Below the pieces are notes generated by a model, which ran no database searches, had not been told where the DNA came from, and saw only the letters and a program-made list of their open reading frames with translations. 25,923 nt of DNA from NCBI GenBank assembly GCA_043424615.1, contig JBHWOX010000052.1, positions 1 through 25,923 of the forward strand. Direction: 5' to 3'. The position numbers and the translations under genes were made by a program. This document shows positions 15,065 through 23,487 of the stretch, piece by piece. Origin of the DNA: JAUNQW01 sp043424615. Its GTDB lineage: Bacteria > Bacillota > Bacilli > Lactobacillales > Carnobacteriaceae_A. The stretch's first letter is position 1; every line of letters starts with the position of its first letter.

Positions 15065-16573
15065 ATGCCAGATAGTATCTATAGTCATTTAAAAGATAAA
15101 CTGGAGGATTATTCACACCCCGATCGTTTTGAAGCGATCGGAGTGATCGATTATGTCGGCGATGGGATCGCCCATGTTGTCGGCTTAGAAGGTGCCATGT
15201 ATGGTGAGATGATTTATTTTGAAAATGGATCTTACGGCATGGTCCAAAGCTTAAAAAATGATGGGATTGGGGTCATCATTTTTGGAGACTATATCGATTT
15301 ATCTGAAGGAGATATCGTTAGACGGTCTTTTGACATCATGAAAGTTGGAGTGGGAGAGGAACTCCTCGGCCGGGTAGTGGACCCGATTGGTAATCCCATT
15401 GATGGAGGGCCAGCCATCCAACTGGATGAAAGTCGGCCGGTAGAACACTCAGCTCCCGGCATTATGGACCGTAAAAAAATTGACCGCCCTTTACAAACGG
15501 GAATTAAAGCCATTGACGCTTTGGTTCCTATTGGGCGCGGCCAAAGAGAGCTGATTATTGGTGACCGTAAAACAGGAAAAACCACTTTAGCTATTGATGC
15601 CATTTTGAACCAAAAAGGTCGCGATGTGATTTGTATATATGTCGCTATTGGTCAAAAAGCCTCAACCGTCAAAAATGTGGAAGTCACTTTAAAAAAATAT
15701 GGGGCGATGGACTACAGTATTATTGTAGCTGCCACAGCTTCTCAGTCATCCAGCTTACAATATATCTCGCCATACGCAGCCACTGCCATGGCAGAGTATT
15801 TCATGTACTCTGGCCGTGATGTTCTCATTGTTTATGATGACTTGTCCAAACAAGCGTCAGCTTATCGTGAAATGAGTTTACTCTTGAAACGACCACCTGG
15901 ACGTGAAGCCTATCCGGGGGATGTCTTCTACACCCACTCTCGTTTGTTAGAGCGGGCCGCTCAATTGAGTGATGAAAAAGGAGGAGGTTCGATTACCGCC
16001 TTGCCGATTATTGAAACTCAAGCCGGTGATATTTCTGCCTATATTCCTACCAATGTCATCTCCATTACTGACGGACAAATCTTTTTAGAAGACGAACTCT
16101 TCCACTCAGGGGTTCGCCCAGCCATTAATGCTGGACTTTCTGTTTCCCGTGTCGGAGGGTCTGCCCAATTAAAAGCCATGAAACAAGTGTCTTCGACCTT
16201 GAGAATTGACCTGGCTTCTTATCGTGAGTTAGAAGCTTTTGCCCAATTCGGAGCCGAGTTGGACGATAATACTAAAAAACGTCTCCACCAAGGTCAGTCT
16301 ACTGTCGAGCTTTTAAAACAACCGGCACACCGTCCGATGAACGAACACTTGCAGATTATTATTTTATATGCTTTGACTCATCATATGCTGGTTGATATTG
16401 ATGTTAACCAATTACAATCATTCGAAAGCTTTCTGGCTGACCGCTTGATGACCAGCGATACAGCTCTGAAAGATTGGACCGATGATATTGAAAATAAAGA
16501 CTACGATGACCTGGATGCTTGGTTAACCCAATTGGTGGACGAATTCATTCAATACAACCAAGAGGGTGATTAG
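15065..16573 (+). CDS. atpA: F-type ATP synthase subunit alpha
   Basis: A 502-residue regulatory nucleotide-binding subunit of F1. Landmarks are the P-loop GDRKTGKT (166-173), the DDLSKQA Walker B region, RPPGREAYPGDVFYTHSRLLERAA and the arginine finger in SVSRVGG. The P-loop carries Lys169 where almost all alpha subunits have Gln, and TASQSSSLQYISPYAATAMAE differs from the usual SQPSPLLYIAPYAG-type stretch. The N-terminus is about four residues shorter than in E. coli, though a short amphipathic helix remains (IYSHLKDKLEDY). The ATG at 15065 follows a GGAGG site. Confidence 0.95.
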   Translation: MPDSIYSHLKDKLEDYSHPDRFEAIGVIDYVGDGIAHVVGLEGAMYGEMIYFENGSYGMVQSLKNDGIGVIIFGDYIDLSEGDIVRRSFDIMKVGVGEELLGRVVDPIGNPIDGGPAIQLDESRPVEHSAPGIMDRKKIDRPLQTGIKAIDALVPIGRGQRELIIGDRKTGKTTLAIDAILNQKGRDVICIYVAIGQKASTVKNVEVTLKKYGAMDYSIIVAATASQSSSLQYISPYAATAMAEYFMYSGRDVLIVYDDLSKQASAYREMSLLLKRPPGREAYPGDVFYTHSRLLERAAQLSDEKGGGSITALPIIETQAGDISAYIPTNVISITDGQIFLEDELFHSGVRPAINAGLSVSRVGGSAQLKAMKQVSSTLRIDLASYRELEAFAQFGAELDDNTKKRLHQGQSTVELLKQPAHRPMNEHLQIIILYALTHHMLVDIDVNQLQSFESFLADRLMTSDTALKDWTDDIENKDYDDLDAWLTQLVDEFIQYNQEGD

Positions 16574-17491
16574 ATGTCCATACAAGAAATTAAACGAAAA
16601 ATTTCTTCCATTAAAAAGACGTCAAAAATCACTAATGCCATGGCCTTAGTCTCAACAAGTAAGTACAATAAAATGATCATGGACCAAAAAAAATACCGTG
16701 TCTATGCTCAAGAATTAGAAAACATGGTCCAACGCTTATTTTCATATGGAAAATATTTAGACTTAGAAGAAAAAGTTTACCAAGCGGAAGAAGGAGAATT
16801 GTCCTTCTTACCCTATGTCCTTAAAAAGGACGACATTTGGAATAAAAATCCAGGCAAAGCTTATCTGGTGATCAGTTCTGATAAGGGTTTAGCTGGATCT
16901 TATAACAGCCAGATCCTAAGTCGCTTTGAGCGAGAATTAGCAGCCGACCAAAAGGCTTACGCCTTAGCCATTGGTCAACCGGTCGTTAAATATTGCCAGT
17001 CCCATGACATTGAAGTCGTGAAGGATTGGTTTGATATAGACGATGAACCTGACCACCGCTTGATCAATGAAATCGTTTCTTATATCTTGGCCCTTTTCCA
17101 AGAGGGAAAAATTAATGCGATTGATTTAATTTTCAACGATCTCGTTAATCCCCTGCAAACTCAGGTCATCTGTGACACTATTTTGCCGATTGGAAGGGAA
17201 GATTACGATCCAGAAGTCTTACGGCCAGATTATATCTTTGAGCCGGATGTTTTTGGAGTGATTGACCAGCTGATAGAGATGTATATTGAATCAGCTTTAT
17301 GGGATGCGATCTTACGGGCGAAAACAGCAGAGCATGCCAGCCGAATGCAAGCCATGCAACAGGCGACGGACAATGCTGACAAGCTGATTGAAGACTTACA
17401 GTCTGACTACCACCAAGCTCGCCAGTTGAGTATTACCAATGAAATGATTGAAGTCATCAGTGGATCAAATGCACAAATAGAGGAGGATTAG
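16574..17491 (+). CDS. atpG: F-type ATP synthase subunit gamma
   Basis: A 305-residue central rotor shaft. The N-terminal coiled coil IKRKISSIKKTSKITNAM (residues 6-23), SDKGLAGSYN and the C-terminal EHASRMQAMQQATDNADKLI and LSITNEMIEVISG are standard. It is about 15-20 residues longer than most, with extra sequence around residues 60-88 before the Rossmann-like core. It starts immediately after the atpA stop with an AGAGGGTGA site. Confidence 0.94.
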   Translation: MSIQEIKRKISSIKKTSKITNAMALVSTSKYNKMIMDQKKYRVYAQELENMVQRLFSYGKYLDLEEKVYQAEEGELSFLPYVLKKDDIWNKNPGKAYLVISSDKGLAGSYNSQILSRFERELAADQKAYALAIGQPVVKYCQSHDIEVVKDWFDIDDEPDHRLINEIVSYILALFQEGKINAIDLIFNDLVNPLQTQVICDTILPIGREDYDPEVLRPDYIFEPDVFGVIDQLIEMYIESALWDAILRAKTAEHASRMQAMQQATDNADKLIEDLQSDYHQARQLSITNEMIEVISGSNAQIEED

Positions 17492-17493
17492 AT

Positions 17494-18942
17494 ATGCGCA
17501 TAGGAAAAATAGATCAAGTGCTGGGGCCTGTAGTGGATGTGAGCTTCAAAGAAGAAGACGGCTACCCACAAATTGAACATGCCCTCATTGTTCCTCCTGC
17601 AGATACAGATCTGGAACAGTTTGATATTGATTTTACCCAGGAAGATATTGTTGTTTTGGAAGTCTTGATGGACTTAGGGGATGGAAAAGTTAGAACAATC
17701 GCTATGAATGCGACAGAAGGCCTCAGCCGCCAACAACGAGTGATTGATAGTGAACGGCCCATTGAAGTCCCAGTCGGCCCTGAAGTAAAGGGTCGAGTCT
17801 TTAATGTTTTAGGTCAGACTATCGACGACTTGCCCCCTTTGGATGCTGATACGCAAAAAGAAGGAATCTATAAGGAAGCACCGCCTTATCACAAATTGGA
17901 TAGCCATATTGAAATTTTAGAAACAGGGATTAAAGTGATTGACCTCCTTGCTCCCTATATCAAGGGAGGTAAAATCGGTCTCTTTGGTGGTGCCGGTGTC
18001 GGGAAAACGGTTTTGATCCAAGAATTAATTCATAATATTTCTGAAGCCATGGGTGGGACTTCCATCTTTGCCGGCGTCGGTGAACGTAGCCGTGAGGGGA
18101 ATGAGCTCATTCAGGAAATGCGTGAAAGTGGGGTAGACCAACGGACCGCCTTTGTCTTCGGGCAAATGAATGAACCGCCTGGTGCACGTATGCGTACCGT
18201 TTTGACCGGTTTGACCATGGCGGAATATTTCAGAGATGTTGAGCACAAAGATGTTTTACTCTTTGTTGATAATATTTACCGCTTTACTCAGGCCGGGTCA
18301 GAAGTTTCTGCCTTGCTCGGACGTATGCCTTCTGCCGTCGGTTATCAGCCGACTTTGGCCAGTGAAATGGGACAAATGCAAGAACGAATTGCATCAACTG
18401 TTGATGGGTCGATTACCTCTATCCAAGCGGTCTATGTACCAGCGGATGACTATACAGACCCAGCCCCTGCCAATACCTTTACCCACTTGGACGCTACCAC
18501 CAATCTGGACCGTAAATTAGCCGAACAGGGGATTTATCCAGCAGTCAATCCTTTAGAATCAACTTCTATCGCTTTAAGTGAAGATATTGTTGGCAGCCGC
18601 CACTTCCGTATTGCACGTGCTGTCCAAGAAATCCTGCAACATTATGCCGAATTGCAAGATATTATCGCTATTTTAGGGATGGAAGAGTTGAGTGATGAGG
18701 AGAAAGTGACCGTCAAACGTGCCCGCCGTATTCAATTATTCCTCTCTCAAAACTTCCACGTGGCCGAAGCTTTTACTGGAATGGAAGGATCTTTTGTTTC
18801 TATCGACGATAATTTAAATGCTTTTGAAGGCATTTTAAATGGAGACTATGATGACCTGCCCGAAGAAGCTTTCCGAAATGTGGGAACCATTGAGCAAGTC
18901 ATTAAAAAAGCGGAACAACTAGGTGAAGAATATGGTCATTAA
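17494..18942 (+). CDS. atpD: F-type ATP synthase subunit beta
   Basis: A 482-residue catalytic subunit. Walker A GGAGVGKT is at 165-172, the catalytic glutamate is Glu197 in GERSREGNE, the Walker B region is LLFVDN, and a DELSEED-like EELSDEE follows. Core residues for ATP turnover are present. Unusual changes include DNIYRFTQAG (Tyr262 for the near-invariant Phe), PADDYTDPAPANTF for PADDLTDPAPATTF, and an extra insertion near residues 35-50 that makes it about 12 residues longer than usual. A GAGGAGG site lies at the end of atpG. Confidence 0.95.
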   Translation: MRIGKIDQVLGPVVDVSFKEEDGYPQIEHALIVPPADTDLEQFDIDFTQEDIVVLEVLMDLGDGKVRTIAMNATEGLSRQQRVIDSERPIEVPVGPEVKGRVFNVLGQTIDDLPPLDADTQKEGIYKEAPPYHKLDSHIEILETGIKVIDLLAPYIKGGKIGLFGGAGVGKTVLIQELIHNISEAMGGTSIFAGVGERSREGNELIQEMRESGVDQRTAFVFGQMNEPPGARMRTVLTGLTMAEYFRDVEHKDVLLFVDNIYRFTQAGSEVSALLGRMPSAVGYQPTLASEMGQMQERIASTVDGSITSIQAVYVPADDYTDPAPANTFTHLDATTNLDRKLAEQGIYPAVNPLESTSIALSEDIVGSRHFRIARAVQEILQHYAELQDIIAILGMEELSDEEKVTVKRARRIQLFLSQNFHVAEAFTGMEGSFVSIDDNLNAFEGILNGDYDDLPEEAFRNVGTIEQVIKKAEQLGEEYGH

Positions 18943-19336
18943 AGTCATCACCCCTCATGAAGTCCTGTTTGAAGGAGAGGGACAGGCTTTGACTGCCCCA
19001 AGTCCAGTGGGTGAATTAGGGATATTGCCTGGCCACCTTCCCATTTTCATTCAGTTGGATGATGATATCATTACAGTCAAATTAGCTGACGAGGACTATC
19101 TGTATATCGCCGTCAATGGGGGCATTTTAGAAAATATAAATGATGAAATTCACATTCTGACTCCTTTTGCCATTGCAGACCAGGATATGGACAACCTCCA
19201 CCAGCGCTTAAATCAGGAGGCTGAAAACGCCCAATTAAAATTTAAACGCAGTAAAAAAGACCGTCTGGCTCACCAGCGGGCAAAAATTCAATTGCAGCAA
19301 GCCATTAATCAGTTAAATGGTCCCCACAAGAAATAG
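18932..19336 (+). CDS. atpC: F-type ATP synthase subunit epsilon
   Basis: A 134-residue subunit with the N-terminal beta-sandwich (VITPHEVLFEGEGQALTAPSPVGELGILPGHLP, residues 4-36) and a C-terminal two-helix segment, so the inhibitory arm is present. The start at 18932 overlaps the atpD stop by 11 bases and follows AGGTGAAG; a GTG three codons upstream is less likely. It is the last gene of the operon. I see no convincing terminator between it and the following lipoprotein gene. Confidence 0.92.
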   Translation: MVIKVITPHEVLFEGEGQALTAPSPVGELGILPGHLPIFIQLDDDIITVKLADEDYLYIAVNGGILENINDEIHILTPFAIADQDMDNLHQRLNQEAENAQLKFKRSKKDRLAHQRAKIQLQQAINQLNGPHKK

Positions 19337-19375
19337 TGGCCGAGCTAGAAATGCTGAGTTTTTTTAATCGATTTA

Positions 19376-19384
19376 TGCTATATT
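19376..19384 (+). promoter_or_regulatory. Possible extended -10 promoter of the lipoprotein gene
   Basis: TGC-TATATT lies 36 bases before the ATG at 19420. No -35 box is clear, and read-through from the atp operon is an alternative. Confidence 0.35.
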
Positions 19385-19419
19385 GAGGGGGAGAATACTA
19401 TGGATAGGAATGATTGGAA

Positions 19420-20439
19420 ATGACCTCACGCTCGATTAAAAAATTAATGCTGTCTTTTGCTAGCTTGTCTGTACTTACTTTAACTGCTTGTGGGCAAGAC
19501 CAAGCCGAAGAAAGCACGGAGCCAGCAACTGAAGTGGAGCAAGAATCAGTGGAATCATCAGCCTCTTATGAAAGTCAATTAAGCGAATTGAATGAGAGAA
19601 TTCAAGCCTTATATGAAGAAGAATCTGATGGGCAGGATGTTAACTTAGAACAATTTGAAGCGGATGAAAATCTTGAAGATGACTTAGTCAGCATGCAGAA
19701 CACTGTTAAAACAGATGAGGACAAACAAAGCTTGCAAGCTCTTATGAAAGAATATGGTTTAATTGTTACGATGGCTTCTGTTAAATCAGATTTAAGCCAA
19801 GTCTATGACATTGAACTGCAAGAAGTGTTAGCAGAAGAAGGCCTTCCTGTTGATTTTGAAATGCGCCTACATAGTCTGAGCGATGAAAAGGAAGGGTTCT
19901 ATGATACCTACCAAGCGCATTATAAAGACTATCAAGAAAAAGCTGGCCAAGAAGCAAGTAATGATGAAGACCATGCTAAGCAAGCTCGAATCAATGCCAT
20001 TCGATCCCTCTTAATCATGCCTGACGGATCGATTAATCCGAATGTGTCCGATGCAGATTTACAGCAATTGCATGGGGAACTTGTGAATTTAGGGGCGAAT
20101 GAAACTGCTAGCCAAGTTCAAGCTGAACTTAACCGTCGCTCTAGCCAAGCTCAAGAGTCTGAGAATAATAATGAGGATCAAGCGTCTAACTCCCAACCGA
20201 GTGCTAATACACCGTCTGCTTCAAGACGCCAACAACCTTCAACCACTAGTCGGCCTCCAGCCGCTCAACCGTCACGACCTCAAAATCAGCCTAGCCAACC
20301 TTCTAATTCAGGTGGACAAACGAGCACACCAAAAGAAAATAATACTGCCACTCCTCCAGCTGGAGAGGGAGGCAATGCTGAAAGCGCTCCCGCTTCATCA
20401 ACTCCTGCTCATGAAGGAGAAGCAGGGGCAGCCAATTAA
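19420..20439 (+). CDS. Lipoprotein of unknown function with Pro/Ser/Gln-rich tail
   Basis: A 339-residue predicted lipoprotein: a basic start, a hydrophobic stretch (9-21) and lipobox LTAC with lipidated Cys24. A Glu-rich helical region follows (to about residue 245), containing LNERIQALYEEE and coiled-coil-like spacing. The last 80-90 residues are low-complexity Pro, Ser, Gln, Thr and Gly, suited to spanning the cell wall. No enzyme motif is seen and I do not recognise the family. The ATG at 19420 has AGGAA 9 bases upstream. It ends at a strong shared terminator. Confidence 0.78.
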   Translation: MTSRSIKKLMLSFASLSVLTLTACGQDQAEESTEPATEVEQESVESSASYESQLSELNERIQALYEEESDGQDVNLEQFEADENLEDDLVSMQNTVKTDEDKQSLQALMKEYGLIVTMASVKSDLSQVYDIELQEVLAEEGLPVDFEMRLHSLSDEKEGFYDTYQAHYKDYQEKAGQEASNDEDHAKQARINAIRSLLIMPDGSINPNVSDADLQQLHGELVNLGANETASQVQAELNRRSSQAQESENNNEDQASNSQPSANTPSASRRQQPSTTSRPPAAQPSRPQNQPSQPSNSGGQTSTPKENNTATPPAGEGGNAESAPASSTPAHEGEAGAAN

Positions 20440-20451
20440 CTTTTATCCATT

Positions 20452-20487
20452 AAAAAGGACTGTGATTTGCTATCACAGTCCTTTTTT
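20452..20487. terminator. Bidirectional intrinsic terminator
   Basis: A perfect 10-bp stem, GGACTGTGAT/ATCACAGTCC, has a TTGCT loop, five A before and six T after. It serves the convergent lipoprotein and aspartokinase genes. Confidence 0.9.
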
Positions 20488-20503
20488 GTTGGTGAATTTA
20501 ATT

Positions 20504-21865
20504 TTATTTTTGATCATCAAAGAAGGCGTGGTGGACAGAACGAATCGCTTTATTCAGATCACCTTCGTCGATGGAGAAGAACATCCCAATCTCTGATGCT
20601 CCTTGGTTGATCATGGAGAGAGAAACGCCCACATCAGTAAAAGCAGAAGTCGCTTTTTGTGCTAATCCGATGGTGTTTTTCATGCCTTCTCCGACAACAG
20701 CCACATGGGCTTGATTTTTTTCGACATGAATCCATTCCGGGTTGAAGCGTTTTTCAAGATCCTCGATTAAATTATTTAAGTGCTGGTCATTATCAATTTC
20801 ATCCCCGTCAAAATAGATGGAAATTTCGTCAATTCCCATAGGAGCATTGATAATATTAACATTTTGGTCGCTGAAGGCAGAAAAAAGACGACTTAAAAAG
20901 CCAACTTCGCGGTTAAGGAGGTAACGTTTAAGAGTCAAGGTCATAAAACCACCTTCACCGGAGACTCCAATGACCGGATATTCATGCACATCCTCCCGCT
21001 CATATACTATTTTAGTGCCATCTGTTTCAGGATCATTGGTGTTTCTGATTTTAATTGGGGTTTGAGTTTCATAAAGAGGCATAAGGGCTTCGGCGTGGAA
21101 TATTCCAAAACCTGAATAGGATAATTCACGCATTTCCCGGTAGGTGATTTCTTTAATGCCATGAGCTTCTTCGACAATGCCGGGATGGGCAGAGTAGACG
21201 AAACTTTGGTCAGTAAAGTTTTCATAAATATCTGCATCCAACCCCCGTGTCATAATTGCTCCGGTAATGTCTGAGCCTCCGCGTGAAAAGGTAGCGATAT
21301 CTCCGTTTTTGGTGTAACCGAAAAATCCTGGGACGACTAAAATACCCTCAAAGCCTTTTAATTTGGCAATTTTATCATAGGATTCATCCAGTAAAGAAGC
21401 ATTGCCGGGTTCATCCGTTACCGTGATACCAACCTCTTTAGGGGATATATAAGAACTATCCAAGCCAATCGAGCTAAAATAGTCTGAAATTAACATGGCA
21501 TTAAAGTTTTCCCCACATGATTTAAGGGCATCTAACAAGCGTTTAGAATCTGATATATTGTCCAGATGATCTTGCAATTGCTTATCGAATTGTTTTAAGA
21601 GGGCTGTATCTAAATGCAAGTCATTGACAATGGAACGATAGCGGTCAATAATTTCTTGAATGGCTGCTGTTTCATCAATACCAGCTTGATGGGTGGTATG
21701 GAGGGCAATTAATAAATCAGTGACTTTTATATCCTCTTCGTGTCGCTTACCCGGAGCACTGACCACGACAACGCGAATATCCGGATCGTTTTTAACGATT
21801 TGAGCGACTTTATCGATCTGTTGGGCATTAGCGAGTGAACTGCCCCCAAATTTTGCAACTTTCAT
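20504..21865 (-). CDS. Aspartate kinase (YclM/aspartokinase III type)
   Basis: A 453-residue enzyme that phosphorylates aspartate, the first step towards lysine, threonine and methionine. Landmarks are KFGGSSL (5-11), VVVSAPGKRHEEDIKVTDLL (about 35-54), FSRGGSDITGA and YENFTD in the kinase domain, then two ACT domains (from about residue 300) with a VNIINAPMGIDEIS segment and SMINQGASEIGM. Length and sequence pattern are those of B. subtilis YclM. The ATG at 21865 follows AGGTGGAGA; the frame runs open a further 54 codons upstream, but that stretch is A/T-rich intergenic sequence. No lysine riboswitch is seen in the short upstream region. Confidence 0.92.
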   Translation of the reverse strand: MKVAKFGGSSLANAQQIDKVAQIVKNDPDIRVVVVSAPGKRHEEDIKVTDLLIALHTTHQAGIDETAAIQEIIDRYRSIVNDLHLDTALLKQFDKQLQDHLDNISDSKRLLDALKSCGENFNAMLISDYFSSIGLDSSYISPKEVGITVTDEPGNASLLDESYDKIAKLKGFEGILVVPGFFGYTKNGDIATFSRGGSDITGAIMTRGLDADIYENFTDQSFVYSAHPGIVEEAHGIKEITYREMRELSYSGFGIFHAEALMPLYETQTPIKIRNTNDPETDGTKIVYEREDVHEYPVIGVSGEGGFMTLTLKRYLLNREVGFLSRLFSAFSDQNVNIINAPMGIDEISIYFDGDEIDNDQHLNNLIEDLEKRFNPEWIHVEKNQAHVAVVGEGMKNTIGLAQKATSAFTDVGVSLSMINQGASEIGMFFSIDEGDLNKAIRSVHHAFFDDQK

Positions 21866-21943
21866 ACATATCTCCACCTTTTCATTCAATCTATTATGTA
21901 ACATGATACAAAAAAAGAGCATAAAAATAAACAAAATTTTTAG

Positions 21944-21959
21944 TAAAAGCCGGCTTTTA
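21944..21959. promoter_or_regulatory. Perfect 16-bp palindrome between aspartokinase and arsR genes
   Basis: TAAAAGCC/GGCTTTTA is a perfect dyad in the divergent intergenic region, just upstream of the arsR -35 box. It is a candidate operator for an unidentified dimeric regulator; the regulator is not known. Confidence 0.4.
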
Positions 21960-21965
21960 TGCATT

Positions 21966-21993
21966 TTGATTAAATTTTTATTTAGTATATAAT
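21966..21993 (+). promoter_or_regulatory. Promoter of the arsR-methyltransferase operon
   Basis: TTGATT (21966-21971) and consensus TATAAT (21988-21993) with a 16-base spacer. The ArsR protein probably acts near here; I could not define its operator. Confidence 0.65.
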
Positions 21994-22025
21994 GAATCTG
22001 CTTATTGAAATGGAGGTAGAACATC

Positions 22026-22382
22026 ATGAATTATGACGAGCTTGCAAAAACCTTGAAAGCCTTGTCCGATCCGAATCGGGTGAAGATTGTTGATATTTTA
22101 TCTTGTGGGACCTTATGTGCGTGTGACGTTTTAGAATTTTTTGATTTTACCCAGCCGACTCTCTCTCACCATATTAAAGTCTTATCAGAGGTGGGCTTGG
22201 TTTCGACTGAAAAAAAAGGGACCTGGCATTATTACACCATCAATTACGAGAAGGTAGAAGAAATTGAAAAATCCTGCCATGAGCTCTTTCATGAAAGTGA
22301 AAACTGTATTTGCCACAGCAAACCTAAGCATGATTTGGACGAAAATGGTCAGATTATTGAAGTTGAAAAGGCACGTAAATAA
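22026..22382 (+). CDS. arsR: ArsR family repressor, arsenite/antimonite-sensing type
   Basis: A 118-residue winged-helix repressor. SCGTLCACDVLEFFDFTQPTLSHHIK (residues 26-51) closely follows the plasmid-type ArsR pattern, with Cys31 and Cys33 forming the CxC site that binds As(III) or Sb(III) and Cys27 nearby. A second cysteine cluster, NCICH, lies near the C-terminus as in staphylococcal ArsR. Metal binding should release it from its own promoter. A TGGAGG site precedes the ATG. It is followed by a methyltransferase gene after 25 bases; no arsB or arsC is in view. Confidence 0.88.
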   Translation: MNYDELAKTLKALSDPNRVKIVDILSCGTLCACDVLEFFDFTQPTLSHHIKVLSEVGLVSTEKKGTWHYYTINYEKVEEIEKSCHELFHESENCICHSKPKHDLDENGQIIEVEKARK

Positions 22383-22407
22383 TAAATCCAAGCTATAAGG
22401 GGAAGAC

Positions 22408-23058
22408 ATGAATACTTTAGATCAACAGCAAGAACATTGGAACCAGAGCTTAAAAAATAAAAAACAAATGTTTGGACCCAATCCATCCTATGCGGCTATT
22501 AAAGCGGCGACTTATTTTAAGGAAAAAGGCTTGAAAAGAATCCTTGAATTAGGTCCTGGCCAAGGTCGAGATACCCTTTATTTTTTGGAAGAAGGATTTG
22601 AAGTCGTGGCCTTGGACTATGCTCCTTCTGCTCTGGATGACTTGCAAGCTTTGGTGGAGGATACGCCCTATGCATCTTTATTGACTTGTCACTTGCAGGA
22701 TTTGCGCCAAAGTATTCCCTTAGAGGACGAAAGTTTTGATGCTTGTTATTCTCACATGTTTTATTGTATGGCTTTTACCCTGGAAGAATTGACCGACTTG
22801 ACGCGAGAAATCCATCGCCTGTTAAAAGTAGGAGGCTTGCACGCCTACACATCTCGTAACATTACAGATGCTGACTATGGCCAAGGCCAGCACCATGGGG
22901 AAAATTTATGGCAAGACGGTCGGGTAATCATTCATTATTTAGATGATGATATGATCCAACGCTTTGCTGAAGGTTTTCAAATTCTTTTAAATGACTCTTT
23001 TGACGAAGGGAGTTTGCCACGCAAACTGACCCTCATCATTCAAGAAAAACAATCTTAA
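22408..23058 (+). CDS. Class I SAM-dependent methyltransferase
   Basis: A 216-residue cytoplasmic protein. Motif I is LELGPGQGRDTLYF (46-59), then VVALDYAPSAL (66-76) for the adenosine-binding acid, the LPLEDESFDACYSH-like region (102-116), and LLKVGGLHAYTSRN (138-151). It resembles TehB-like methyltransferases. The operon with an arsenic-type ArsR raises the question whether it acts on arsenic; the cysteines are Cys94, Cys113 and Cys120, which do not clearly match the spacing of ArsM. The substrate is unknown. An AAGGGGAAG site precedes the ATG. Confidence 0.82.
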   Translation: MNTLDQQQEHWNQSLKNKKQMFGPNPSYAAIKAATYFKEKGLKRILELGPGQGRDTLYFLEEGFEVVALDYAPSALDDLQALVEDTPYASLLTCHLQDLRQSIPLEDESFDACYSHMFYCMAFTLEELTDLTREIHRLLKVGGLHAYTSRNITDADYGQGQHHGENLWQDGRVIIHYLDDDMIQRFAEGFQILLNDSFDEGSLPRKLTLIIQEKQS

Positions 23059-23101
23059 AAACTAGTGAAGGACTATTTAGTTAAAGAATCACCGCTTACC
23101 C

Positions 23102-23133
23102 AAGCGGGCAAGATGATGACTTGCCCGCTTTTT
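23102..23133 (+). terminator. Intrinsic terminator of the arsR operon
   Basis: A perfect 11-bp stem, AAGCGGGCAAG/CTTGCCCGCTT, has an ATGATGA loop and a T tail. Confidence 0.88.
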
Positions 23134-23316
23134 CTATTAAAAAGAAACAATGATAGTCTATAAAATTAGTCGAGATTCTTAGCCAATGGATAGATTTAAA
23201 GAGTTTACATCTGCTAAAATGTGACTATGTGCAATGAGTATGAAGGTGAAAGTAGGGTAGAAGCTCTATTGAAGCAAGACAAAGAAAAATAAAATCAATC
23301 TTAAAGGAGGAATAAG

Positions 23317-23463
23317 ATGGAGTGGTTACTGGCTTTAGTTATTGGCGTTCTGTTAGGTTTTATCATGGATCAGATTGTGGCCGGCATCGCCATCGCTTTT
23401 GGCTTGTTACTAACCTACCAAGCCTTAAGAATGTATTTTTCTAACCGCAAACGTAAACATTAA
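23317..23463 (+). CDS. Small membrane protein of unknown function (48 residues)
   Basis: The open frame starts at an ATG 6 bases after a near-perfect AAAGGAGG site and encodes 48 residues. Two hydrophobic segments (about 3-17 and 20-34) are separated by Met-Asp-Gln, and the tail is strongly basic (SNRKRKH). This looks like a hairpin membrane protein with a positive C-terminus inside. A terminator follows 25 bases later, so it is probably a single transcript. I do not recognise a family. Confidence 0.65.
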   Translation: MEWLLALVIGVLLGFIMDQIVAGIAIAFGLLLTYQALRMYFSNRKRKH

Positions 23464-23487
23464 GTGAAAATTTCAATTTCTTTAAGG

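Noticed and set aside
19340..19366. Terminator at the end of the atp operon, with a T run near 19359-19365.
   Set aside because: The only stem before the T run is three base pairs (AGC/GCT), too weak to call.
19400..19423. Seven-codon open frame (MDRNDWK) after GGGGGAG, its stop overlapping the lipoprotein ATG, possible leader peptide.
   Set aside because: The candidate -10 box would start transcription within or after that ribosome binding site, and the lipoprotein has its own AGGAA site, so chance is more likely.
20099..20596. A 165-codon plus-strand frame overlapping the lipoprotein tail.
   Set aside because: It runs through the shared terminator and is an alternative-frame reading of low-complexity coding sequence.
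21866..22025. Lysine riboswitch upstream of the aspartokinase gene.
   Set aside because: The 160-base divergent region is too short and A/T-rich, and shows none of the paired elements of the L box.
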